A stretch of 64,000 bases of DNA. It comes from Pseudomonas inefficax (GTDB lineage Bacteria; Pseudomonadota; Gammaproteobacteria; Pseudomonadales; Pseudomonadaceae). The DNA lies in assembly GCF_900277125.1 (NCBI RefSeq), contig NZ_OPYN01000164.1:62001-126000 (forward strand). The letters run 5' to 3'. The notes beneath the pieces are model-generated. The model worked only from the letters and a program-made list of their open reading frames with translations. It was not told where the DNA came from and searched no databases. Shown here in pieces: positions 27,386 through 35,468 of the stretch. Position numbers and translations under genes: made by a program. Within the stretch, counting starts at the first letter, position 1. Each line of letters begins with the position of its first letter.

Positions 27386-28777
27386 TCAAGCGTTAGCCGA
27401 CACTGGACGTGGCGCACGCACACCCCACAACCAGTAACCCAGGGTTAGCAGCACCAACCAGCCAACCCCGACATACATGGCTGTGCGGCTGGCAGGGAAC
27501 CAACCGAGCACACCAAAAATGAACACCATGAAAGCAATCGCGCAAGCCGGCCCTACCGGCCACAGCGGCACACGATAATCCAGTGCAGCCGCCTCCTCCT
27601 TGCTCATGCCGCGCCGCATGGCCACTTGAGAAAGCAGGATCATCAACCAGACCCAGACAATGGAGAACGTGACCACCGCCGCAAGAACCAGGAACAAGTC
27701 TTCCGGCACCAGGTAGTTCAACACCACGCCCAGAAGCAGCGCGACGCCCATCACCGCGACCGTCATCCACGGCACACCGAAACGCGACAGCGATGCAAAA
27801 CCTGCAGGCGCCTGGCCGTCCTGAGCCATGCCGTACATCATGCGCCCAGCACTGAAGATATCGCTGTTGATCGCTGAAACAGCAGCTGAAATCACCACGA
27901 TGTTCAACACAGTTGCCGCTGAACTGATGCCAAGACCACTGAAGATCTGCACGAACGGGCTACCGTGGCTGCCAATGCTGGTCCAAGGGTAAATGGCCAT
28001 GAGTACGAACAGGGTAAGGATGTAGAACAGCAGGATGCGCAAAGGCACTGAGTTGATAGCCTTCGGCAGCACCCGCTTCGGGTCCCTTGCCTCGCCGGCG
28101 GTGATGCCGATCATTTCGACCCCGCCAAAGGCGAACATCACCACAGTGAAGGAAGCGATCATCCCACTGACGCCATTAGGGAAGAACCCGCCGTGGCTCC
28201 ACAGGTTCGAGACTCCGGCAACCGTGCCTGCATCGTCATTCAACTGGATACCCAGCAGCAGCACAGCCGCGCCTGCCACAATCATGGCAACGATCGCGGT
28301 CACCTTCAGCAACGACAGCCAGAACTCCATCTCCCCGAACACTTTCACGCTGCACAGGTTCAGCGCGCCGATAAAGAACACTATCCCGAGCACCCAGATC
28401 CAGGCCGGTGTTTCAGGGAACCACAGCCCCATGTAAACGCCAAAGGCCGTCACGTCTGCCAGGCAAACCACCAGCATCGAGAACGCGTAACTCCAACCTG
28501 TCAGAAAGCCAAGGTAGCGCCCCAGATACTGGCTGGCATAGTGCCCGAACGAGCCTGACACCGGGTTATGAACCGCCATTTCGCCAAGGGCGCGCATCAT
28601 CATGTAAATGGCCGCGCCACCTATCAGATAGGCCAGCAACACTGAAGGCCCTGCCAACTTTATTGCCGATGCCGAGCCATAGAACAGCCCCGTACCGATA
28701 GCAGAACCTAACGCCATGAAACGAATATGCCGGGTAGAGAGACCCCGCTTCAACTGGTGTGAAGATTGAGCGCTCAT
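27386..28777 (-). CDS. Amino-acid permease, APC family (ProY/HutT-like)
   Basis: A 463-residue, 12-TM transporter of the amino acid-polyamine-organocation family. The start region LKRGLSTRHIRFMALGSAIGTGLFYGSASAI is split over the motif of GABA/proline/histidine-type permeases; GGAAIYMMMRALGEMAVHNP and FGGVEMIGITAGEARDP are also typical. The ATG at 28777 has AGAAGG upstream; an upstream GTG-type extension to 28813 is less likely. It lies 80 bp downstream of the PhyH-like gene on the same strand, so both are probably co-transcribed. The substrate cannot be read from sequence. Confidence 0.88.
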   Translation of the reverse strand: MSAQSSHQLKRGLSTRHIRFMALGSAIGTGLFYGSASAIKLAGPSVLLAYLIGGAAIYMMMRALGEMAVHNPVSGSFGHYASQYLGRYLGFLTGWSYAFSMLVVCLADVTAFGVYMGLWFPETPAWIWVLGIVFFIGALNLCSVKVFGEMEFWLSLLKVTAIVAMIVAGAAVLLLGIQLNDDAGTVAGVSNLWSHGGFFPNGVSGMIASFTVVMFAFGGVEMIGITAGEARDPKRVLPKAINSVPLRILLFYILTLFVLMAIYPWTSIGSHGSPFVQIFSGLGISSAATVLNIVVISAAVSAINSDIFSAGRMMYGMAQDGQAPAGFASLSRFGVPWMTVAVMGVALLLGVVLNYLVPEDLFLVLAAVVTFSIVWVWLMILLSQVAMRRGMSKEEAAALDYRVPLWPVGPACAIAFMVFIFGVLGWFPASRTAMYVGVGWLVLLTLGYWLWGVRAPRPVSANA

Positions 28778-28857
28778 AGATACCTTCTTGGTTTTATTAT
28801 CAGGTCCGCACAACGCTAATGCCGTGCGGTTTTATCAGGCACGCAGTATTCCAATCA

Positions 28858-29682
28858 TCAAGCCCTGGGCCACAGCAGCGGAAACAGTTCGTGGTTCATT
28901 TGGGCACCGCTGGCGAGTTGCGTTTCGAGGCCGGGAAACTGTGGCGAGGTTTTCCACTGGCGCGGTGCGTGAGTAATGTCGTCGCCCAGGAAACGTACCG
29001 AGAACGCACGACGCCGACGATTGCCCCCGACACCGCCAGAGGCGTGCAAGGTGAGCATGTGGAAGAACACGGCGTCGCCTGGGGAGAGCTCCCAGCCGAG
29101 GATGTTCCAGGCACTGCGATCGGCCTCGATATCCGGCAAGTCCGCAAGGCTGCCTTCCGGGAACCATTGCGCCTGGCTGTCGAGGAAGCTGCGTGGCATC
29201 AGCCACGGCCCAAGGTGCGAGCCCCCTACGAATTCAAGGGTGGATTCTCTCGAGACCGGGTCGACTGGCATCCACATGCTGCAGTTCTGGCGCCCGTCGA
29301 TGTTGTAATACGGCTGGTCCTGATGCCAGGGTGTTCGCTGGCGCGTGTTTGGCTCCTTGACCAGCAGGTGATCGTGATAAAGCCGGGCTGTCTCGCTGTT
29401 CATGAGTTGCGCAGCAACACTACCTACCCTGCTTTCGAAGATGAACTGGCGATAGGCTGAAATATCGCCCCAGTTGCAGAAGTCTTCGAAGAACCAACCT
29501 GGGTCGTCAGGGCGGCTCGCCACTTTGGCGCGCTCACTTGGGGCTTTCAGGTTCTGTTCGATGCCGGTTTCCAGCAATGCAACTTCTTGCGGCGTGAACA
29601 AATTACGGACGCAGACGGCACCATCACGCTGAAAAGCCTTGATGGTTTCGTCACTGAGTTGAAATTCGGCGGACTGTTTCAT
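28858..29682 (-). CDS. Phytanoyl-CoA dioxygenase (PhyH) family Fe(II)/2-oxoglutarate oxygenase
   Basis: A 274-residue PhyH-family protein. The iron triad is visible: His120-x-Asp122 in PWHQDQP and His213 in TLHASGG, with a basic NRRRRAFSVRF block that likely binds 2-oxoglutarate. SMWMPVDPVSRESTLEFVGGSH is a family hallmark. Members hydroxylate small molecules, including amino acids and ectoine. With the permease just downstream, uptake and hydroxylation of an amino acid-like compound is plausible but inferred. AAGGG precedes the ATG. Confidence 0.85.
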   Translation of the reverse strand: MKQSAEFQLSDETIKAFQRDGAVCVRNLFTPQEVALLETGIEQNLKAPSERAKVASRPDDPGWFFEDFCNWGDISAYRQFIFESRVGSVAAQLMNSETARLYHDHLLVKEPNTRQRTPWHQDQPYYNIDGRQNCSMWMPVDPVSRESTLEFVGGSHLGPWLMPRSFLDSQAQWFPEGSLADLPDIEADRSAWNILGWELSPGDAVFFHMLTLHASGGVGGNRRRRAFSVRFLGDDITHAPRQWKTSPQFPGLETQLASGAQMNHELFPLLWPRA

Positions 29683-29778
29683 GAAGCACCCTTCGTCTTT
29701 TTATTGGGCAACAGCACCACTGCCAGTTTTCAAGCGCAATAAGCAAGGTGCACGGCGAGTATTGCTTTTAAGCCGCAA

Positions 29779-29817
29779 TAGGAAAAGAATATATTTCCTA
29801 ATCCTGAGTATAGGAAA
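29779..29817. promoter_or_regulatory. Triple TAGGAAA operator between PhyH and LysR genes
   Basis: TAGGAAA at 29779-29785 pairs with TTTCCTA at 29794-29800, and a third TAGGAAA follows at 29811-29817, immediately before the LysR start codon. This spacing is typical of LTTR recognition/activation half-sites and predicts autoregulation plus control of the divergent oxygenase/permease unit. Seen directly; the binding protein is inferred. Confidence 0.55.
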
Positions 29818-29819
29818 AG

Positions 29820-30728
29820 ATGATAGGGTTCTCGTTCAGACAGCTCGAGTACTTCGTCGCCGTGGCCGAACACGGCAGCATCAGCGCTGCGGCGAGAGCC
29901 CGGCACGTTTCACAGCCATCGGTTTCGGTTGCGATCGCCCAGCTTGAAGAGGCGCTGAACGAACGGCTGTTCCGGCGCCAGGTCAGCCGCGGGCTGGAGC
30001 TGACGTCGGCGGGCACGCGTTTACTGGCCCAGGCACGCGATATCATCGGCATGGCCATTGCCATGAACCAAAACGCGGATACCACGCGCGGCTCGCTTCG
30101 CGGCAACCTGTCGCTCATCTGCTTTCAAGACCTGGGCCCCTATTACGCGCCGCGGTTGCTATCGAGTTTTCGCAAGCAGTATCCCGATGTCGAGGTAACG
30201 CTTTTCGAGACTGACCTGGCAGGCGTACACCGCCACCTGAGCGCCGGTAAAGCCGAGCTCGCGCTGACCTATGACATAGGCCTTGATCCTTCGCTGCCGC
30301 GCCAGGTACTGGCTGAGTTGAAGCCCTACGCGCTCATCGCCACTGACCACCGCCTGGCTCACCTGGCCGAGATACCGCTGCATGAGCTGGCGCAAGAGTG
30401 TTTGATTCTTGAGGACATCGCACAAACGCGTGAGTATTTTCTGTCACTGTTTTGGGCGCATAACCTGCAACCGCGTACTCAGCAATATACCCAGACCTTC
30501 GAGATGCAACGGGGGCTCGTCGCCCATGGCTACGGGGTTGCACTGTCATGTACCCGGCCCGCCGGGGACCATTGCTATGACGGTACAGCGCTGTTATGCC
30601 GGCCATTACTGGAAGAGGTATCACCACAAAAAGTGGTGCTGGCCCAATCAGGCGCGATGCACCCATCGCCGGTGGCGGAGGCGTTCAAGGGCTGGGTTGC
30701 TCGGGAGATAGCGGCTGGGGGCGCCTGA
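29820..30728 (+). CDS. LysR-family transcriptional regulator
   Basis: A 302-residue LTTR: HTH at the N-terminus (FRQLEYFVAVAEHGSISAAA, QPSVSVAIAQLEEALNERLF) and a periplasmic-binding-like effector domain. The ATG at 29820 has AGGA upstream, inside the last operator half-site. Divergent from the PhyH-like gene and permease, which are its likely targets. Confidence 0.9.
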   Translation: MIGFSFRQLEYFVAVAEHGSISAAARARHVSQPSVSVAIAQLEEALNERLFRRQVSRGLELTSAGTRLLAQARDIIGMAIAMNQNADTTRGSLRGNLSLICFQDLGPYYAPRLLSSFRKQYPDVEVTLFETDLAGVHRHLSAGKAELALTYDIGLDPSLPRQVLAELKPYALIATDHRLAHLAEIPLHELAQECLILEDIAQTREYFLSLFWAHNLQPRTQQYTQTFEMQRGLVAHGYGVALSCTRPAGDHCYDGTALLCRPLLEEVSPQKVVLAQSGAMHPSPVAEAFKGWVAREIAAGGA

Positions 30729-30751
30729 TTCCTTCACTCAAGAAGGCCAAC

Positions 30752-31076
30752 CTGTGGGACCGGGCATGCCCGCGAACACCGGCGTGGCCGGTGCCAGCCA
30801 CCGCGCTGGATTCTTCGCGGGTAAACCCGCTCCCACAGGCTCACCACAGCCTTCAACGCAACCGCAGTACCTGTGGGAGCGGGTTCACCCGCGAACACCG
30901 GCGCAGCCGGTGCCATACACCGCGTCGCATTCTTCGCGGGCACGCCCGCTCCCACAGGATCACCACAGCCTTCAACGCAGCCACAGTACCTGTGGGAGCG
31001 GGTTCACCCGCGAACACCGGCGCAGCCGGTGCCAGCCACCGTGTTGGATTCTTCGCGGGTAAACCCGCTCCCACAG
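30752..31076. repeat. Three tandem REP pairs, about 119-bp period
   Basis: Three copies at 30752-30838, 30871-30957 and 30990-31076, each ctgtggga(g/c)cgg...ccgctcccacag, separated by 'gatcaccacagccttcaacgc'-like spacers. This fills most of the 450-bp gap after the LysR gene; no gene is present there. Confidence 0.9.
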
Positions 31077-31132
31077 AGGCGTTGGCCTATCTGTGAACCG
31101 CATTCGTTTCCGGGCAAATCCAATGACTCGGG

Positions 31133-31157
31133 AAAACCGCCAGGCCTAGCCTGGCGG
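31133..31157 (-). terminator. Intrinsic terminator of the aldehyde dehydrogenase operon
   Basis: Arms ccgccaggc (31137-31145) and gcctggcgg (31149-31157) form a 9-bp stem with a 3-nt loop; read on the minus strand the stem is followed by TTTT. It lies 22 bp after the dehydrogenase stop, ending the leftward operon. Confidence 0.75.
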
Positions 31158-31178
31158 GAGTTACCTGACAGGCTGGCG

Positions 31179-32753
31179 TCAGGCCAGCGCCTCGCAGTTG
31201 TGCTGGCCATCGACCAGTCGCTGCAGGCCCAGCGGGTTGGCGTTTTTCAGGGCATCAGGCAGCAGCGCGTCCGGGTAGTCCTGGTAGCACACCGGGCGCA
31301 AGAAGCGGTCGATGGCCAAGGTGCCGACCGAGGTGCCACGAGCATCGGACGTGGCCGGGTACGGCCCGCCATGCACCATCGCATCGCACACTTCAACGCC
31401 GGTCGGGTAGCCGTTGACCAACAGTCGCCCGGCCTTGCGCTGCAGCACCGGCACCAGCGCGGCGAAGCGCTGGAAGTCTTCCGGTTCGCCAATCAGGGTT
31501 GCGGTCAGTTGCCCATGCAGGGCTTGCACGGCGCGGCGCAGTTCGGCTTCGTCGGCCACTGCGACGGCCACCGTGGCAGGCCCGAAGACTTCTTCCTGGA
31601 GCAATGCATCACCGTTCAGCAGCAAGCTCACGTCGGCCTGGAACAGCTGTGCCTGGGCCTGGTCACCCGTCTGCTCGGCACCCGCCAGATGGCGCACGCC
31701 CGGGTGCTGGTGCAGGCGTTGCACGCCCTGGGTATAGCTGCGCAAGGTGCCGGCATTGAGCATGGTCTGCCCAGGCTGGTCGGCCAGTTGCGCGCCAAGC
31801 GCCGTGAGGAAGGTGCTGAACGCTTCGCCAGCGATGCCCAGTACCAGCCCGGGGTTGGTGCAGAACTGCCCGCAGCCCAGCACCACCGAGCCGGCCAGTT
31901 CCCTGGCCACCGGCTCGCCACGGGCCTGCAAGGCCGCAGGCAATACCAGCACCGGGTTGATGCTGCTCATTTCGGCGAACACCGGGATCGGCTGCGGGCG
32001 CGCCGCAGCCAGCTCGCACAGGGCACGGCCGCCTTTGAGCGAGCCGGTAAAGCCCACTGCCTGAATCGCCGGGTGCCGGACCAGCGCTTCACCGACACCG
32101 GCGCCGTAGATCATGTTGAACACGCCGGCGGGCATGCCGGTGGCGACCACTGCGCGCTCGATCGCCTCGGCTACCTGCTCGGCCGTAGCCATGTGGCCGC
32201 TGTGCGCCTTGACCACCACCGGGCAGCCGGCGGCCAGCGCTGCGGCGGTGTCACCGCCGGCGGTAGAGAAGGCCAGGGGGAAATTGCTGGCGCCGAACAC
32301 GGCTACCGGGCCGACACCGGTGCGGTACTGGCGCAGGTCGGGGCGTGGCAGCGGTTGGCGCTGTGGCTGGGCACGGTCGATGCGCGCGCCGAGGAAGTCG
32401 CCGCGGCGCAGCACTGTGGCGAACAGGCGCATCTGATTACTGGTACGCGCCCGTTCGCCCTGGATGCGCCCGGCCGGCAGCGCGGTTTCGCGGCACACGG
32501 TGGCGATGAAGGTGTCGTCCAGCGCATCCAGCTGATCGGCAATGGCATCGAGGAACTGCGCACGGCGCTGGGGTGCCATGGCGTTGTATTCGGCAAAGGC
32601 CGCTTCGGCTGCCTGCGCGGCGGCGTCCACTTCTTCCGGGGTGGCCTGGGCAAAGGCCTGCGGCAAGGCTTCGCCGGTGCGCGCGTCGAGGCTTTGCAGG
32701 CGCACGCTGCCGGTGGCGCTGCGCTGGCCGCCAATGAAGTTGCTTCCAGACAT
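31179..32753 (-). CDS. Aldehyde dehydrogenase, probable 2-oxoglutarate semialdehyde (2,5-dioxovalerate) dehydrogenase
   Basis: A 524-residue NAD(P)-dependent ALDH. The family blocks are FGASNFPLAFSTAGGDTAAALAAG, VVKAHSGHMATAEQV, GFTGSLKGG, AEMSSINPV with the general-base Glu, and CGQFCTNPGL with catalytic Cys298. This 'KAHSGH...FCTNPG' version is that of alpha-ketoglutaric semialdehyde dehydrogenases of sugar-acid catabolism. The ATG at 32753 has AGGAG. Neighbours (dehydratase, FAH-like enzyme, transporter) fit the last step of a non-phosphorylative pentose or hexaric-acid route feeding 2-oxoglutarate into the TCA cycle. Confidence 0.87.
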   Translation of the reverse strand: MSGSNFIGGQRSATGSVRLQSLDARTGEALPQAFAQATPEEVDAAAQAAEAAFAEYNAMAPQRRAQFLDAIADQLDALDDTFIATVCRETALPAGRIQGERARTSNQMRLFATVLRRGDFLGARIDRAQPQRQPLPRPDLRQYRTGVGPVAVFGASNFPLAFSTAGGDTAAALAAGCPVVVKAHSGHMATAEQVAEAIERAVVATGMPAGVFNMIYGAGVGEALVRHPAIQAVGFTGSLKGGRALCELAAARPQPIPVFAEMSSINPVLVLPAALQARGEPVARELAGSVVLGCGQFCTNPGLVLGIAGEAFSTFLTALGAQLADQPGQTMLNAGTLRSYTQGVQRLHQHPGVRHLAGAEQTGDQAQAQLFQADVSLLLNGDALLQEEVFGPATVAVAVADEAELRRAVQALHGQLTATLIGEPEDFQRFAALVPVLQRKAGRLLVNGYPTGVEVCDAMVHGGPYPATSDARGTSVGTLAIDRFLRPVCYQDYPDALLPDALKNANPLGLQRLVDGQHNCEALA

Positions 32754-32838
32754 GGTTGGCTCCTGTAATGAGGAAAAAAGATTCAAAGGTTCATGTCAGC
32801 CAGTGGAGTGCACATACCCCGCCGTGTCAGCAGGGCCC

Positions 32839-32924
32839 CTGTGGGAGCGGCTTCAGCCGCGAACACCGGCGCAGCCGGTGCCATGCACCGCGCCGGGCCC
32901 TTCGCGGCTAAAGCCGCTCCCACA
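32839..32924. repeat. REP pair inside the catabolic operon
   Basis: Arms ctgtgggagcggctt and aagccgctcccaca with the core 'cgcgaacaccggcgcagccggtgcca', in the 204-bp gap between the FAH-like and dehydrogenase genes. It may stabilise upstream mRNA or attenuate the last gene. Confidence 0.85.
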
Positions 32925-32957
32925 TGTACGCGGGCGAACCTGACTCGTCTGACTGGC

Positions 32958-33947
32958 TCAAAGGCTTTTCACCACCCCTGGGCGTACCTGCGCGGGTGCT
33001 GCTGCAATGCCATTGCGCAGCGGCTGGCCAAAGGCGTCGAGGCTGACCTCGAAGGTATCGCCCGGGCGCGCCTGGATGCCGTCGGCGAACGACAGCGTGG
33101 CGGTACCGAAGTAATGCACGTGGATATCGCCAGCGCGCAGGAATTGCGGGTACTTGAAGTGGTGGAATTCCAGGTTCTCGAAGCTGTGGCACATGTTCTG
33201 CTCGCCCGACAGGAACGGCTTGCGCCACAGCTCCTGGCCGTCGCGCAGGATGCGGCTGGTACCTTCGAGGTGGGTCGGCAGCTCGCCCAGGCGCAGCTCG
33301 GGGCCGAAGCTGCAGGCGCGCAGCTTGGAGTGGGCCAGGTACAGGTAGTTGCGCCGCTCCATCACATGGTCGGAAAACTCGTTGCCCAGCGCGTAACCGA
33401 GGCGATACGGCGTGCCGTCGGCACCGATCAGGTACAGCCCGACCAGCTCCGGCTCCTCACCGGCATCCTCGGCGAACGCCGGCAGCGGCAGGTCGGCGCC
33501 AGGGCGCACGACGATGCCGCCGTCGCCCTTGTAGAACCACTCCGGCTGCGCGCCCTCCTCGCCTGCCGGCGGGCGACCGCCATCAAGCCCCCACTGGAAC
33601 ATGCGCATGCTGTCGGTCACGGCGCCTTCGGCCTGCTGCTGGTGCATCTTGTCGCGGGTGGCGGCGCTGCCCAGGTGGGTCAGCCCGGTGCCGGTGACCA
33701 GGCAATGCGCCGGGTCCGGATGGTCCAGCGGTGGCAATACACGGCCTTCGGCCAGCAGAGCAAGGTAGTCGTGACGCTCGCCCAGGCCAGCAGCCTGCAC
33801 TACGCCAGCCAGGTCACGGCCGGCAGCAATGCCTTGCAAGGCCAGCTCGCGGGTGCTGCCGGCGCCATGTACTTCAAGGGCGTACTCGCCTTCCACCACG
33901 CCCACCCGGCGCTCGCCGGTGGCGGTTTCGAATTGAATCAATCGCAT
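32958..33947 (-). CDS. FAH-superfamily enzyme, AraD1/GguC-like
   Basis: A 329-residue fumarylacetoacetate-hydrolase-fold protein. TGTGLTHLGSAATRDKMH and EPELVGLYLIGADG, GYALGNEFSDHVMERRNYLYLAHSK are recognised from the AraD1/GguC group, which is encoded with sugar-acid dehydratases. FAH-fold enzymes act on 2-oxo acids; here the likely substrate is a 2-keto-3-deoxy sugar acid made by the neighbouring IlvD-type dehydratase, yielding the semialdehyde oxidised by the ALDH. The exact reaction (dehydratase or hydrolase) cannot be decided from sequence. Confidence 0.78.
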   Translation of the reverse strand: MRLIQFETATGERRVGVVEGEYALEVHGAGSTRELALQGIAAGRDLAGVVQAAGLGERHDYLALLAEGRVLPPLDHPDPAHCLVTGTGLTHLGSAATRDKMHQQQAEGAVTDSMRMFQWGLDGGRPPAGEEGAQPEWFYKGDGGIVVRPGADLPLPAFAEDAGEEPELVGLYLIGADGTPYRLGYALGNEFSDHVMERRNYLYLAHSKLRACSFGPELRLGELPTHLEGTSRILRDGQELWRKPFLSGEQNMCHSFENLEFHHFKYPQFLRAGDIHVHYFGTATLSFADGIQARPGDTFEVSLDAFGQPLRNGIAAAPAQVRPGVVKSL

Positions 33948-33975
33948 GCTTGTGCTCGCTTTTCGGTTGCGAAAA

Positions 33976-35283
33976 TTAGCGGGAGGCCGGGGCTACCAGC
34001 GTAGAAGCCAGGCGCTGACGGCGCTCGAGGCGGTTGTAGACCACACCAGTGAGCAGCAACCCGAACAGCATCACCGCTGCCAGGAAATACAGGCCCGACG
34101 ACAGCTGCCCGGTGTGCTCCTTGAGCGCGCCGATGCCGAACGGGCCGAGGTAGCCGCCGAGGTTGCCGATGGAGTTGATGAGTGCGATGCCCGCAGCGGC
34201 ACTGGCACCCGAGAAGAACCGGCCTGGCAAGGTCCAGAAGATGGCAGTGCAGGAGAACAGCGCGAAGGCCACCAGGCACAGCGCCGCCAGCTGCAGGCCG
34301 GGCACGCTCAGCCAGGCACTGAGGAACAGGCCGATCGCCCCGAGGGCGTACAACAGGCCGAGGTGGCCGTAGCGGTCGTTCAGGCGGTCGGAGCTGCGCG
34401 GCACGATCAGCAGGCCGATGATGCCGAACAGGTAAGGCACGGCCGATACGAAACCGGTCACCAGGTCACTGCCGCCAAACTGGTGGATCAGCGTCGGCAG
34501 CCACAGGCCCAAGCCGTAGATGCTCAGCGTGACCGGCAGGTAGAACAGCGCCAGCAGCAGCACCCGCCCGTCCTTCAACGCATGCAGGGGGTTGCCGTGG
34601 CGGGTCTGGCCGAACTCGCGCAGGTCGTTGGCCAGTTGTTCCTGCAGCCAGCTGCGTTGCTCGTCGCTGAGCCAGCGCACCTTGGCCGGGCTGTCCGGCA
34701 GCAGGCGCAAGGTAGGCCAGGCCAGCAGCACCGCCGGTGTACCGATGCAGATGAACAGCCATTGCCAGCCATGCAGGCCGTAGATGCCATCAAGCCCAAG
34801 CAGCGCGCCGGAAAGCGGCCCGGTAATCAGCATTGCCAGCGGCTGGGAAAGGATGAAGAAGCCGAGGATCTTGCCGCGATGGCGCACCGGGTACCACTGG
34901 GTGATGTAGTACAGCACGCCCGGGAAGAAGCCCGCTTCGGCCGCCCCCAGCAAAAAGCGCATCACGTAGAAACCGTTGGGCCCGCTGACGAAGGCCATGC
35001 CGATGGTGATCGCGCCCCAGGTGACCAGGATGCGGGCGAACCAGCGGCGGGCGCCAAAGCGGTCGAGCAGCAGGTTGCTCGGCACCTCGAACAGGAAATA
35101 ACCGATGAAGAAGAGCCCGGCACCAAGGCCATAAGCCGCGTCACCCAGGCCGATGTCGGCGCCCATGTGCAGCTTGGCGAAGCCCACCGCGGAACGGTCG
35201 ACATAGGCCACCAGGTACAGCAAGACCAGAAAAGGGATGAGTTTCAGTGTGATCAGGCGGACGAGCCGCTGCTCCTGAATCAT
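33976..35283 (-). CDS. MFS transporter, anion:cation symporter (sugar acid/tartrate-like)
   Basis: A 435-residue, 12-TM major facilitator of the ACS group. The N-terminal block RLITLKLIPFLVLLYLVAYVDR and GLGAGLFFIGYFLFEVPSN, plus LGAAEAGFFPGVLYYITQWYP, are hallmarks of galactonate/tartrate/phthalate-type importers. First gene of the leftward operon, 28 bp upstream of the FAH-like gene, and expressed from the divergent promoter with GntR operators. Likely imports the sugar acid degraded here. Confidence 0.88.
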   Translation of the reverse strand: MIQEQRLVRLITLKLIPFLVLLYLVAYVDRSAVGFAKLHMGADIGLGDAAYGLGAGLFFIGYFLFEVPSNLLLDRFGARRWFARILVTWGAITIGMAFVSGPNGFYVMRFLLGAAEAGFFPGVLYYITQWYPVRHRGKILGFFILSQPLAMLITGPLSGALLGLDGIYGLHGWQWLFICIGTPAVLLAWPTLRLLPDSPAKVRWLSDEQRSWLQEQLANDLREFGQTRHGNPLHALKDGRVLLLALFYLPVTLSIYGLGLWLPTLIHQFGGSDLVTGFVSAVPYLFGIIGLLIVPRSSDRLNDRYGHLGLLYALGAIGLFLSAWLSVPGLQLAALCLVAFALFSCTAIFWTLPGRFFSGASAAAGIALINSIGNLGGYLGPFGIGALKEHTGQLSSGLYFLAAVMLFGLLLTGVVYNRLERRQRLASTLVAPASR

Positions 35284-35369
35284 GGCGATGTCTCCAATTG
35301 TTCTTGTAATGGGTACAACACCTGGCCGGGGACTTTTTGGCAGACCTCTGACCTGGGTGAACGATCTTA

Positions 35370-35454
35370 TAGTATTACTAATTGCATCAACAAGCCTTCA
35401 CAGACACCATTTTTATCAGTACATTCATCAACACAACGACAAATAGTAATACTA
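35370..35454. promoter_or_regulatory. Two FadR/GntR operator motifs in divergent promoter
   Basis: TAGTATTACTA (35370-35380) and TAGTAATACTA (35444-35454) are reverse complements of each other and both fit the FadR-subfamily consensus TNGTNNNACNA. Centres are 74 bp apart, close to seven helical turns, so looping or dual repression of both divergent operons is feasible. The second lies just ahead of the dehydratase ribosome site. The FadR-type regulator at 38107 is the obvious ligand. Confidence 0.7.
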
Positions 35455-35468
35455 ATTAGGTGTCTCCC

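Noticed and set aside
30873..32768. 631-codon plus-strand frame across REPs and antisense to the aldehyde dehydrogenase
   Set aside because: Its N-terminus is made of REP repeats and the rest is antisense to a well-identified enzyme.
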